Positions 1-7,224 of a stretch of 19,651 bases of DNA are shown piece by piece (position 1 is the stretch's first letter; each line of letters begins with the position of its first letter). Under the pieces are notes generated by a model. That model was given only the letters and a program-made list of their open reading frames with translations. It ran no database searches and had not been told where the DNA came from. Position numbers and translations under genes: made by a program. Source of the DNA: JAUVYV01 sp964394625 (lineage in GTDB: Bacteria; Planctomycetota; Phycisphaerae; Sedimentisphaerales; Anaerobacaceae); the NCBI GenBank assembly GCA_964394625.1, contig CAYMYK010000029.1, positions 1 through 19,651 on the forward strand, written 5' to 3'.

Positions 1-225
1 TCGAGGAATAATTATGTGGCGTACTTGACAAACGACACGCTTTCAGAGATGACAAGTTACACATTCTATATTGACAGAATAGTAGTATATGGGGGCAATT
101 ATCTCTTAATCATCACGCTGTTGACACGTCGTTTGAGTGACGGCAACTGTAGCAAGCGCCTCCGGGAGGCGTGATTTGCACGGCCGGTAAGCTCGCCGCC
201 GCAAGACGACCCGCTGAGCCGGCGA
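1..225. other. Non-coding left edge with a GC hairpin
   Basis: No convincing gene is seen here. It lies downstream of the minus-strand SH3b gene. The one clear structure is a perfect 6-bp inverted repeat, CGCCTC-cgg-GAGGCG at 157-171, with an outer GCAA/TTGC pair at 152-155 and 176-179. It could mark the 3' end of the SH3b transcript, but no T-run follows on the minus strand, so it is not a classical intrinsic terminator. TTGACA-like words at 24-29, 73-78 and 119-124 have no -10 partner at a sensible distance. Confidence 0.4.
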
Positions 226-1416
226 CTATTTACCGACCAGGACGATGTCGGCAAACTTGACAAGAGCGCCGCCCGATGCAGGATGCGGTTCGATTGTTCC
301 GACAAGGCCGACTTTTTTGTCGAGGAACCTGGCTGGGTCGATGTTCTCGGCTGATTGTATCGGCGCTGCATAGCAGACGATTTTGTCGTTATCATCGACG
401 ATGCGGTAATAGGGCTGCTTCTTGTCTCCATAGATGCTTGACGTAGCAAACCGGCCAACGGCGGCAAAACGGCCGAGGTCCTGGTATTCTTTAAGCCGGG
501 CGGTACGGGCTTCTTCGATTCGCTGCTGCGTTTCGACAAACTGTTGCTCCTGAAGCTTGAGCGTCAGTGCGATTTTCCGGGCAAGCTCGTATCGCTTAAT
601 CTGAGCAAGCACAAACTCTGCGTAACGAGCGGCCTTGCCGGCGTTTTTGTCATCTGCAATTACCCTGAGCGCTTTTTTGGTATCGGCGTAATTTTGCTGC
701 TCGATTGGTCTGGCTCGTTCAGCTTCGACTTTTTCCTTGAGGGCGTAATACTCCCTGAGCCGCTGGTCTTCGAGGGGGATTGTCACCGGGGCGACGGCGG
801 GCTGCTTCGTCTGTGAGCCGGCTTGCGGCTGTTCTGCGTTTTCGGATGCGACAGGCGCCGGCTCGGCGGGCCTGGCTGCCTCGGCGAGAGGTTTCGTGTA
901 CTTAGTGCTTACCCAGAGGTATGCGAAGTCGGGAGGGGCGATTTTGTAGTAGCCATCCTGCTCGACACCGAGGAGCGCGACCCTGCTTGTTTTGTCGAGC
1001 TTGCCCTGCATAGTGGTTGAGTGCATCGGCAGAACGGAGTCGGAGCCGGCATATACACGGACGGCGTCGCCGGTGACCGTGCCCATAAGCGGATTTTGCG
1101 GGTCAGCTTCGACGTACTGTTTTGATATCCAGGAGTAGCTGCCCTTCGGCGGTACGATGCGCAACCAACTGTATCTGTCACTTACGATTTTGACGCTGTC
1201 GCCCTTGTTGAGCTTTCCACAGAAGTAGTAGTTGGTGCCCGGGCCGGAGCGGATATAGACGTCGTCGGCAACAATTTCAGCTACATAGGGAAAGGCGGGC
1301 CTGGCGACATCATTTGCGCCGGTTTGCGTCTCTGCCGGCTGACCGAAGCCGCAAACGGCAATTGCAAGTATGATTACAAAAGCCGGGCTAATGGGAAATC
1401 TCGCGTGCGATTGCAT
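226..1416 (-). CDS. Secreted protein with two bacterial SH3 (SH3b) domains and a coiled-coil
   Basis: A 396-residue exported protein of unknown specific role. Residues 9-26 form a hydrophobic signal segment; the Cys at 22 lacks a proper lipobox. Two SH3b domains follow, about 45-104 (with VYIRSGPGTNYYFCGKL, the usual LRxGPGxxY pattern) and 111-175 (VRVYAGSD). Then come a Pro/Ala-rich linker at 177-215, a charged helical or coiled-coil stretch at 217-312, and a C-terminal beta-rich domain at 315-396 that may be OB-like. SH3b domains generally bind peptidoglycan or peptides, so a cell-envelope role is inferred. The ATG has a strong AAGGAG eight bases upstream (1425-1430) and its own promoter at 1497-1523. 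It is last in the minus-strand block, 237 bases after nrnA. SH3b architecture is sure; function is not known. Confidence 0.85.
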   Translation of the reverse strand: MQSHARFPISPAFVIILAIAVCGFGQPAETQTGANDVARPAFPYVAEIVADDVYIRSGPGTNYYFCGKLNKGDSVKIVSDRYSWLRIVPPKGSYSWISKQYVEADPQNPLMGTVTGDAVRVYAGSDSVLPMHSTTMQGKLDKTSRVALLGVEQDGYYKIAPPDFAYLWVSTKYTKPLAEAARPAEPAPVASENAEQPQAGSQTKQPAVAPVTIPLEDQRLREYYALKEKVEAERARPIEQQNYADTKKALRVIADDKNAGKAARYAEFVLAQIKRYELARKIALTLKLQEQQFVETQQRIEEARTARLKEYQDLGRFAAVGRFATSSIYGDKKQPYYRIVDDNDKIVCYAAPIQSAENIDPARFLDKKVGLVGTIEPHPASGGALVKFADIVLVGK

Positions 1417-1452
1417 TTTTTAGTCTCCTTACAAACAGGTTCATCTCCTGCG

Positions 1453-1492
1453 AATCCAAAGACGGCGAACGTTCACCTCTGTCTTTCGGATT
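1453..1492 (-). repeat. Imperfect inverted repeat in the SH3b gene leader
   Basis: AATCC-AAAGAC at 1453-1463 pairs with GTCTTT-C-GGATT at 1481-1492: 11 base pairs with one bulged C. The 17-base loop contains the palindrome GAACGTTC. It begins about where transcription from the 1497-1523 promoter should start, so it would form a 5' stem-loop on the mRNA, or serve as an operator just downstream of the -10. Its function is unknown. Confidence 0.45.
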
Positions 1493-1496
1493 TCAA

Positions 1497-1523
1497 ATTA
1501 TAGGCAGTACGGATTTTTGTCAA
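1497..1523 (-). promoter_or_regulatory. Sigma-70-type promoter of the SH3b gene
   Basis: Reading the minus strand, TTGACA (1523-1518) is followed after 15 bp by TATAAT (1502-1497). Both hexamers are consensus, but the spacer is two bases shorter than ideal. It predicts a leader of about 75 bases before the ATG at 1416 and would let this gene be expressed separately from nrnA. Confidence 0.6.
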
Positions 1524-1653
1524 CTGTTTTATTCCCGGTGATGACACGTTTTTCGGGGCATGTTTGCGTGTAAGGGCGAAATTCACAGCAAGTTGCGGCG
1601 ATTGGTGCGTATATCATTGTTCCAACGGCTAAAATTTACCCTTTTTGCGCTCC

Positions 1654-2655
1654 TCAGGCGAGCTGTTTTTCGACGGCGTTGAGAATGGTCCTTTTTGCAT
1701 GTTCAAGCGGGCCGGGCAGGTGTACGCCGGCGGCGGCGGTGTGGCCTCCTCCGCCGAGCGACTGGGCGATTTTGCAGACGTCAACAGGGCCCCTGCTTCG
1801 GAGAGAGCATCTGATTTTGCCGTCACCGGATTCGACAAAGAGGGCGGCAACTTCTACGGATTTAATTCGCCGGCATTCGTCGATGAGATTTTCGGTGTCC
1901 TGGTATTTTGCGCCGGTGCGTTCGAAATCCTTCAGGGTGATATGCTGGCAGGCGTACCGGCCGGCGAGGTGCAGCTCGAGAGAGTTCAGCACGGCGAGCA
2001 TCAGGTTGAAGCGGGCGACGGTGTAATTCTGGTAAACGCTGTGGTAGATTTTGGCCGGCTCGGCGCCGGCGTCGATTAGTTCTGCGCAGCTTTGGAAGGT
2101 ACGGCTGTCGGTGTTGCTGAAGTGGAACCAGCCGGTGTCGGTGGCAATCCCGGTGAACAGCACCTGGGCGATTCGTTGTGTTACGGGCCAGTGGGCGTAA
2201 TTCAGAAGGTCGAGAACAATCAGACTCGTAGCCGAGGCGGTTGTGTCGATTAGCTCGACGTCGCCGAGGCCGTCGGACGTTTGGTGGTGGTCGATTACGA
2301 GGACGGGGATGTCTGTGTTCCTGAGCAATTCGTCGAAGTTGGGCAGCTGGCTTTTGCTGTTGGTATCGACGATGATTATGAGGTCGAAACTGCCGACCGA
2401 GCCGCTTTTAAGCTGGTCTGCGGTGAGGTCGTCGCCGAGAATAAGAGGTTTTGTTTTGAAGAGAAAGCGATACCATTCGGGCAGTTCGGACAGCAAAAGT
2501 ATTTTGGTTTTTTCCCCCTGTTCGGCGAGCGTTTCGGCCAGTGCGTTACAGCAGCCGCAGGCGTCGCCGTCAGGGCGTGTGTGGGTGGTTATAAGGCAAC
2601 TGTTTGACTGTTTGATTAATTCAAGAGCTTTTTTGAAATCGCTATCGTTTAGCAT
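1654..2655 (-). CDS. nrnA: DHH-family phosphoesterase, NrnA-like oligoribonuclease/pAp phosphatase
   Basis: A cytoplasmic DHH-DHHA1 phosphoesterase, 333 residues, the usual family length. Members degrade very short RNA oligonucleotides (nanoRNA) and often dephosphorylate 3'-phosphoadenosine 5'-phosphate. Metal-binding motifs are all visible: HTRPDGDA at 25-32, VDTN at 96-99, the DHH triplet at 122-124 and TDTGWF around 172-177. The DHHA1 substrate-binding signature GGGGHTAAAG is at 301-310. The ATG has AAAGGA a few bases upstream. The gene follows the Gfo/Idh/MocA gene after 36 bases and is probably cotranscribed with it and ribF. In many bacteria a DHH protein of this type lies near truB and ribF, so the neighbourhood fits. 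Whether nanoRNase or pAp activity dominates cannot be told from sequence. Confidence 0.92.
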   Translation of the reverse strand: MLNDSDFKKALELIKQSNSCLITTHTRPDGDACGCCNALAETLAEQGEKTKILLLSELPEWYRFLFKTKPLILGDDLTADQLKSGSVGSFDLIIIVDTNSKSQLPNFDELLRNTDIPVLVIDHHQTSDGLGDVELIDTTASATSLIVLDLLNYAHWPVTQRIAQVLFTGIATDTGWFHFSNTDSRTFQSCAELIDAGAEPAKIYHSVYQNYTVARFNLMLAVLNSLELHLAGRYACQHITLKDFERTGAKYQDTENLIDECRRIKSVEVAALFVESGDGKIRCSLRSRGPVDVCKIAQSLGGGGHTAAAGVHLPGPLEHAKRTILNAVEKQLA

Positions 2656-2672
2656 TTGATTCCTTTGAGTTT

Positions 2673-2687
2673 TCCGACTGTGTCGGA
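2673..2687. repeat. Small perfect hairpin between the oxidoreductase gene and nrnA
   Basis: TCCGAC-tgt-GTCGGA is a 6-bp perfect inverted repeat in the 36-base gap, just upstream of the nrnA Shine-Dalgarno on the minus strand. No T-run follows in the direction of transcription, so RNA processing or translation tuning is more likely than termination. Such short hairpins also occur by chance. Confidence 0.35.
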
Positions 2688-2691
2688 GATA

Positions 2692-3729
2692 TTAAGTTGC
2701 CAGGATTCTGAAAATGATGTCGAGATGTTTCGCGGCGAGCGTGACGGGCATAAGGGGTTTTGCTTTTCCGGCGAGGCAGTCGGCGAAGTGTTTAATGAAG
2801 GCGTGGTGGTCGCCCGGGTGTTTTGACATATCGACTTTTCGGACGGTTCTGCGCTGTCTTCTGTGTTTATCGACCCAGAAGTGCTCGATTTCGGGCGGGT
2901 CCCAGGAGCAGAATGCGAAACGGAGCGAGCCGCGGGTGCCGAAGATTCGTGTTTCGTTTGGTATTTCGCAGTGAACGCCTCCGCCGCGTTCGTAATAGTA
3001 AGTCAGGCCGGTGTCAAACTGCATAAATGCGGCGCCGTGCTGTTCGATGTCGGTTTTTATTTTTGGGTTTCGGAAGACCTTGAGGCCGGTTTTGGTGAAG
3101 GATGTAATTTTTTTGAGTTTTGGTTTGTCGTTGAGCAGTCCGAGGTGGAAGGACAAATCGTAAACGCCCCAGTCGATGAACGGGCCGCCGCCGGCGGTCT
3201 TTTTCTGCATAGCCCAGCGGGCGTTTGGATTGTACTCGATAAAGGTTCGGCGTATGAGACTGTTGTGGTGGATGTGATAGACCCGGCCAATGTCGCCGTT
3301 GTCGATAAGTTTTTTTACGAAGTGGAATTTCGGCTGGAGGCGGGCGTGCCTGCAGGAGCATTCGAGGAAGACGAGGTCTTTGTGTTTCTGGACCTCTTTG
3401 ACGAGGCGGTTGACCTGTGTGCGGTTGAGGACCATTGGTTTTTCACAGAGGACGTGTTTTCCCGCGCGCATTGCGGCTGTCGCTGCTTCGAGATGGACAA
3501 ACGGCGGTGCGCATATAATGACGGCATCGATGGAGCCGTCGGCGAGGATGTCGCGGTAGTCGGCGGCGGCATTCGGTATTCCGTATCGTTTTTGCTTTTG
3601 TGCGCGCGCCTTCGGGTTGGGGTCGGCGACCCAGACGACGTTTAACAGCTTGGTTTGTTCAATGGCGGTCAGGTGGAAGTCGGCGACCATACCAGCACCG
3701 ATGATAGCGATATTTGGTTTATTGCTCAC
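2692..3729 (-). CDS. Gfo/Idh/MocA-family NAD(P)-dependent oxidoreductase
   Basis: A soluble 345-residue sugar or polyol dehydrogenase-type protein. The N-terminal Rossmann domain (about 5-125) has the dinucleotide motif IIGAGMVADFH at 9-19 and the family CEKP motif at 95-98, whose Lys normally contacts cofactor and substrate. The C-terminal alpha/beta domain has GGGPFIDWGVYDLS at 180-193. The position that is His in many members (GVH) is Tyr190 here, as in glucose-fructose oxidoreductase-like enzymes, so an active enzyme remains plausible. The start is GTG at 3729 with GGAG nine bases upstream (3739-3742). It lies between ribF and nrnA on the same strand, with gaps of 113 and 36 bases, but has no obvious link to either. 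The substrate cannot be predicted; planctomycetes carry many paralogues. Confidence 0.9.
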   Translation of the reverse strand: MSNKPNIAIIGAGMVADFHLTAIEQTKLLNVVWVADPNPKARAQKQKRYGIPNAAADYRDILADGSIDAVIICAPPFVHLEAATAAMRAGKHVLCEKPMVLNRTQVNRLVKEVQKHKDLVFLECSCRHARLQPKFHFVKKLIDNGDIGRVYHIHHNSLIRRTFIEYNPNARWAMQKKTAGGGPFIDWGVYDLSFHLGLLNDKPKLKKITSFTKTGLKVFRNPKIKTDIEQHGAAFMQFDTGLTYYYERGGGVHCEIPNETRIFGTRGSLRFAFCSWDPPEIEHFWVDKHRRQRRTVRKVDMSKHPGDHHAFIKHFADCLAGKAKPLMPVTLAAKHLDIIFRILAT

Positions 3730-3842
3730 GGTTACATACTCCTTTTAAGTCCATTTGAAAACTATACGCATTAGTTTTTTGTTAATAAGCTTTCGTGTTG
3801 GCAGAAACTGAGATTCTCCGCTTCGCTTCATTTCATTTCGAA

Positions 3843-4832
3843 TCAATTTTCCTTCATACTCTCCGTGGCTAAAATTTCCTTTGCTTTTTCGCAGTCACTT
3901 GCGATTTGGCGGGCGAGGTCGGCGGGTGTTTTGAATTTGTGCTGGCTTCGGATTCGCCGGACGAATTCCATTGCCATCCAGCCGGTGGAGATTTTGGGGG
4001 CATAATCACCGAGCAGGTGCGCTTCAATGAGCAGGCGGCGCTCGTCACCAAAGGTTCTGGCCTGGCCGATGCTGAAGACGGCTTTTATCCGCCGTTTAGC
4101 ATCAAAGGTATGCCTGAGGCCATCACCGAGACGGACCCAGCCGGCATAGACGCCCTCGGCGGGAGTGACCTGCCTGGGCCTTTCCATATTAAGGGTGGCA
4201 AAGCCAAGCTCTTTCCCTTTTCCCCTGCCGGGGATGATTTTGCCTGCGAGGACGTAAGAGCTGCCCAGTAATGCGGCGGCATCGGCTACGTGGCCCGCTT
4301 CGAGCATATAGCGGATTGTCGTGCTCGAGACCCTTACCGTCTGGCCCGTTGACAGTTGCGTCAGTTTGGTCGGTACGACAATAAGCTCGAAACTGTTTTT
4401 TGATGCCATTTTGCGCAGGGTCTCGATGTTACCGGCCCTGGCGGCACCGAAGTTGAAATCATCTCCCTCAACGACTACCGCAGGTTTGATGTCGCTGACG
4501 AGAAACTTATCGACAAAATCAGCCGGCGACAGTTTCAGCAAGCTGGCGGTGTCCTTGAGGACAATGAGGTAATCGACGCCGGCCTCGGCGAGCAGGTGGG
4601 CCTTGAATTCGAGCGGTGTCAGAACGCCGGGCGCCTTGTCGGGGTACAGAATCGCCACCGGATGCGGCTCAAAGGTCATTACTACCAATCGCGTGTTTCT
4701 TTCGGCTGCTATTTGCAGGCCGACTGCAACGATTTCCTGATGGCCGATATGGACACCGTCAAAATTGCCGACGGTGAGCACACAACGTGCAGGAAGCCGG
4801 CCGAACTCTGTTATCGTCCTGAGAATTCTCAT
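3843..4832 (-). CDS. ribF: Bifunctional riboflavin kinase / FMN adenylyltransferase
   Basis: Makes FMN from riboflavin and then FAD from FMN in the cytoplasm. It is 329 residues from the chosen start. The N-terminal adenylyltransferase domain shows GNFDGVHIGHQ (with the HxGH nucleotidyltransferase motif), TFEPHP, EGDDFNFGAARAG and the VSSTTIR phosphate-binding motif. The C-terminal kinase domain shows GRGKGKELGFATLN, a variant of the usual GFPTAN, then EGVYAGWV and EAHLLGDY. The frame stays open 13 codons upstream to 4871, but the ATG at 4832 gives the normal family N-terminus. GGAG lies about 14 bases upstream, so the ribosome site is weak or distant. It follows the TPR gene after 109 bases on the same strand. 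Identity is secure; only the exact start is open. Confidence 0.95.
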   Translation of the reverse strand: MRILRTITEFGRLPARCVLTVGNFDGVHIGHQEIVAVGLQIAAERNTRLVVMTFEPHPVAILYPDKAPGVLTPLEFKAHLLAEAGVDYLIVLKDTASLLKLSPADFVDKFLVSDIKPAVVVEGDDFNFGAARAGNIETLRKMASKNSFELIVVPTKLTQLSTGQTVRVSSTTIRYMLEAGHVADAAALLGSSYVLAGKIIPGRGKGKELGFATLNMERPRQVTPAEGVYAGWVRLGDGLRHTFDAKRRIKAVFSIGQARTFGDERRLLIEAHLLGDYAPKISTGWMAMEFVRRIRSQHKFKTPADLARQIASDCEKAKEILATESMKEN

Positions 4833-4941
4833 TGTACAATTTCCCACTCCATTCCAAACGGTATCGAGCACATCTTCGATGGAGCTTTAGTTTTGCCTCA
4901 GGACAGTAATTTACTACGATGGTGCAGAATCTGCAACGGCT

Positions 4942-5526
4942 TTATGGCCGGCTGGAGCCGCCGGGATATTCGTTCTTTAACTGCTCGCGAACAACGGCCG
5001 TCTTTTCTTTCTCGCCCAAGCTCTCGTAGCAGGTGGCGAGCATATCGAGGGCTGATTTGTAGTAATCGAAGGGGTCGGATGCAAGTTCGGCAGGTGTCTC
5101 GGGGCCTAAATCCACGACCTGTACGAAGTACGGAACGGCTCTTTTGTATCTCCGGTCAACGGCAAAAATCATTCCCAATTTGAAATATGCGAGCCGGTTG
5201 TCGGAGTCGATGTTTATAGCGGTAAGAAAGGTGTTGACGGCCTGGTCTATGTCACACTGGCTTTTGTAGCTGCCGGCCATTATGTTCCAGGCGCGATTGT
5301 TGGCCCTGTCGATGAAGAGGGCCTTACGGCACTGTCTGATGGCATTGTTATGCATACCGCAGGCCGAGTATGCCTCGGCCCTGTTCACTATGCGATTTAT
5401 GAGCAGCGGTTTCATAAGGAACATAGCCACGACGACAAACAGCAGACTAAAGGACCATCGGGCGGCTGGTTTAATTGATTCGTACCGGTGTGCCGGGCAG
5501 TCGCAGTTTTGATTATGTTCGGCCAT
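4942..5526 (-). CDS. Membrane-anchored tetratricopeptide-repeat protein
   Basis: A 194-residue protein with a short N-terminal tail containing CDCPAH (8-13), one transmembrane helix at about 25-44, and TPR-like helical pairs from about 47 to 185 (for example NNAIRQCRKALFIDRANNRAW, split here as NNAIRQCRKAL and FIDRANNRAW, and the unit YKRAVPYFVQVVDLGP). TPRs mediate protein-protein contacts. The topology would place the TPRs outside the cytoplasm or facing it, depending on orientation. It starts 11 bases after the stop of the CcdA-like gene, with AGGAA about nine bases before the ATG, so the two are almost certainly cotranscribed. A scaffold role with the thiol-redox membrane protein is inferred from this pairing and the Cys-x-Cys tail. 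No specific family is recognised. Confidence 0.75.
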   Translation of the reverse strand: MAEHNQNCDCPAHRYESIKPAARWSFSLLFVVVAMFLMKPLLINRIVNRAEAYSACGMHNNAIRQCRKALFIDRANNRAWNIMAGSYKSQCDIDQAVNTFLTAINIDSDNRLAYFKLGMIFAVDRRYKRAVPYFVQVVDLGPETPAELASDPFDYYKSALDMLATCYESLGEKEKTAVVREQLKNEYPGGSSRP

Positions 5527-5537
5527 AATAAGGTTCC

Positions 5538-6248
5538 TCAGCCAACGAAGAGAAAGTAAATACCCAAAGCGATAAGTACGTTTCCGGCCAGAAGCTCGAT
5601 TCGTTCTTCAAGGCGGTGAATCCTTGGAGCGAGGTACACAATGAGGTCGCTTTTCAGCAAGCTCGTTGACAGGGCGACGGCGAGGACCGGAAAGCTTTGG
5701 CCGAGTGCGAAACTCAGGAATATCAGGACGGCATAGGCCGAGAGGTTCTGCGTTACGACCAGGGCCGCTATTGCCAGCAGGACGCTGCCGCAGCACGGGC
5801 AGGTCGGCATTTCGAGCAATGCGAAGAATATGCCGAAAACAAACGGACCGATGTGCCTGAGGTGCCGCAGAGAGTTTTTAATTTCGAGGGTGGGATGAAG
5901 GAACCTGATATTCAGCAGGCCGGCGACGAACAGGCCGGAGATAAGCAGCAATGCACCAAGCATCCAGAATATGTACTTGTTAATCTGGATGAATGCGAAG
6001 GCGAGATTTCCCATAAGGCCGAAGAAGATGCCGAGTGTGGTGTAGCTTACGACCAGGCCGGCGACGAAAAGGACGGTAACGAAGACGGCTCTGCGTTTTG
6101 AATCGGCGGCGCCTGCCACGTAACTCAGTACGACGGGTACCCGAACTATGGTGCAGGAGCTAAGGGAGGCGAGCGCGCCGGCCCAGAAGACGAGGAATAT
6201 AGCCAGAAAAGGCGAGTCATTTACGAATTCTTGAATGGTTAAGACCAT
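5538..6248 (-). CDS. CcdA/DsbD-type transmembrane thiol-disulfide transporter
   Basis: A polytopic inner-membrane protein of 236 residues with about six hydrophobic helices, matching CcdA in size. The family carries reducing electrons from cytoplasmic thioredoxin across the membrane to periplasmic thiol proteins, for example in cytochrome c maturation. The diagnostic cysteines are present: SSCTIVRVP in the first helix (SPC-x-x-P-type motif) and MPTCPCCGSVLLA in the fourth, which has two more Cys than usual. The ATG at 6248 has GGGG seven bases upstream; a GTG one codon earlier (6251) is possible but too close to that site. It is the first gene of the minus-strand block and is followed 11 bases later by the TPR gene. 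No clear promoter is visible upstream. The electron acceptor is unknown. Confidence 0.85.
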   Translation of the reverse strand: MVLTIQEFVNDSPFLAIFLVFWAGALASLSSCTIVRVPVVLSYVAGAADSKRRAVFVTVLFVAGLVVSYTTLGIFFGLMGNLAFAFIQINKYIFWMLGALLLISGLFVAGLLNIRFLHPTLEIKNSLRHLRHIGPFVFGIFFALLEMPTCPCCGSVLLAIAALVVTQNLSAYAVLIFLSFALGQSFPVLAVALSTSLLKSDLIVYLAPRIHRLEERIELLAGNVLIALGIYFLFVG

Positions 6249-6473
6249 CACAATACCCCGTATTCAAGTCCTCGTCAGCCGGGCCACGGATGAAACCCGC
6301 AGAGATTTACCCCCACGACGACAGTACTATTTTTCGGACGAATTAGCGGGCAACTTAAGTTAAGCGGCGACAATCCGACCACAAATCAACTGAGCCGGTG
6401 AATTGCTTCGATAAAGCTAAGTTTTTTACACATAAGAGGTTATAATAATTTGCGAAAAGTCGGTAAAAACTGT

Positions 6474-6501
6474 TTGCAACTTAGTTGCATTTGGTTAGAA
6501 T
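6474..6501 (+). promoter_or_regulatory. Promoter of the membrane protein/Fur-family operon
   Basis: TTGCAA (6474-6479), a 16-bp spacer and TAGAAT (6496-6501) give a reasonable sigma-70-type promoter. It predicts a start near 6508 and a leader of about 54 bases. The -35 and spacer are covered by the palindrome at 6475-6489, a typical repressor arrangement. Confidence 0.6.
6475..6489. promoter_or_regulatory. Perfect 7-1-7 palindrome, candidate Fur-family operator
   Basis: TGCAACT-T-AGTTGCA is a flawless 15-bp inverted repeat with a single central base. Fur-family proteins (Fur, Zur, Mur, PerR) bind 7-1-7 boxes of this geometry. It overlaps the -35 and spacer of the promoter of an operon whose second gene encodes a Fur-family protein, so metal-dependent autoregulation is the natural reading. 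The metal cannot be read from the box. Confidence 0.7.
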
Positions 6502-6561
6502 GACCGATTATGGCGGTTCGCCGTTGTGTGGGCCGAGAAGAGCGAAAAGCAGAGGTTGTAA

Positions 6562-7224
6562 ATGTCAGCCAAACAGACGACAAGGCAAGTGCTGAGAGAG
6601 CTTAAGGCGCATGCGCCGTTCACGATGTTCGGGGCGGTGGTGGGTGTGGGCTTTATGCTGCTGTTCAGGAATCTCTCGGCGGAGACGGAGTACAAGCTGT
6701 TTTACATATTTCACCCTACACACGTCGTTCTGTCGGCGATAGTGACGGCATCTCTTTTCCGGCTGCACGAGAAAACCAGGAGCTTTGTGATTGTGCTTCT
6801 CGTCGGTTATTTCGGTTCAATCGGCATAGCAACACTGAGTGATTCAATCATTCCCTTTTTTGGTGAGAGCGTTCTTGGGATAGCAGTTCCTGAGGCACAT
6901 ATAGGTTTTATTGAGAAATGGTACATTGTGAATCCGGCGGCCTTTTTGGGCGTGTTCATAGCGTATTTTCTGCCGCGGACGAAACTGCCGCACGCCGGTC
7001 ACGTCCTGATAAGCACATGGGCGTCATCGGCGCACGTTATGATGAATATGCAGCAGGGACTTACGGCAGTTATGACTATTGGTTTTTTCATAGTGCTGTT
7101 CATCGCCGTCTGGGTGCCCTGCTGTGTCAGTGACATAGTTTTCCCGATGTTGTTCGTCAAAAACGATACGGCCTTGCACGGTCACGGACGCAAACAGGAG
7201 GAAAAATTGGAGCAGTCACGGTGA
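6562..7224 (+). CDS. Uncharacterised polytopic membrane protein, candidate metal permease
   Basis: I do not recognise the family. It has 220 residues and about six hydrophobic segments (roughly 20-37, 47-65, 74-93, 122-138, 143-162, 167-190). Potential metal ligands lie in or beside the helices: HPTH at 51-54, Asp94, PEAH at 110-113, Glu118, PHAGH at 143-147, SSAH at 155-158, PCC at 186-188 and Asp191. A hydrophilic tail with HGHG (206-209) follows. AGAGG at 6551-6555 precedes the ATG by six bases. The gene overlaps the downstream Fur-family gene by 4 bases (GTGA), so the two are translationally coupled and share the 7-1-7 operator promoter. A role as transporter of, or sensor for, the metal read by that regulator is inferred from ligand pattern and context, not from homology. 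Confidence 0.85.
   Translation: MSAKQTTRQVLRELKAHAPFTMFGAVVGVGFMLLFRNLSAETEYKLFYIFHPTHVVLSAIVTASLFRLHEKTRSFVIVLLVGYFGSIGIATLSDSIIPFFGESVLGIAVPEAHIGFIEKWYIVNPAAFLGVFIAYFLPRTKLPHAGHVLISTWASSAHVMMNMQQGLTAVMTIGFFIVLFIAVWVPCCVSDIVFPMLFVKNDTALHGHGRKQEEKLEQSR

Larger units (their letters stand above)
6249..6561. other. Divergent intergenic region, 313 bases
   Basis: Separates the minus-strand CcdA-like gene from the plus-strand membrane-protein/Fur operon. The plus side holds a promoter at 6474-6501 with an embedded palindromic operator. An additional perfect 10-bp palindrome, AACTTAAGTT, lies at 6352-6361 and shares the CAACTTA core of that operator. The AT-rich stretch at 6410-6470 contains TATAAT at 6441-6446 without a good -35. 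No coding sequence, tRNA or convincing minus-strand promoter is seen. Confidence 0.6.

Noticed and set aside
119..124. TTGACA hexamer near the left edge as a promoter
   Set aside because: No -10-like hexamer lies at 15-19 bp and no gene starts downstream on that strand.
2863..3645. Long plus-strand open frame (260 codons) opposite the Gfo/Idh/MocA gene
   Set aside because: It is antisense to a gene with clear family motifs, its translation has no recognisable domain, and long antisense frames are expected in GC-rich DNA.
3732..3737. ATG-TAA start-stop pair just before the GTG of the Gfo/Idh/MocA gene
   Set aside because: GGAG lies only one base before this ATG, too close for initiation, whereas its spacing to the GTG is nine bases. 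It is probably a coincidence.
6441..6446. TATAAT as an alternative -10 for the membrane protein/Fur operon
   Set aside because: No acceptable -35 is found 16-18 bp upstream; the pair TTGCAA/TAGAAT at 6474-6501 fits better and coincides with the operator.
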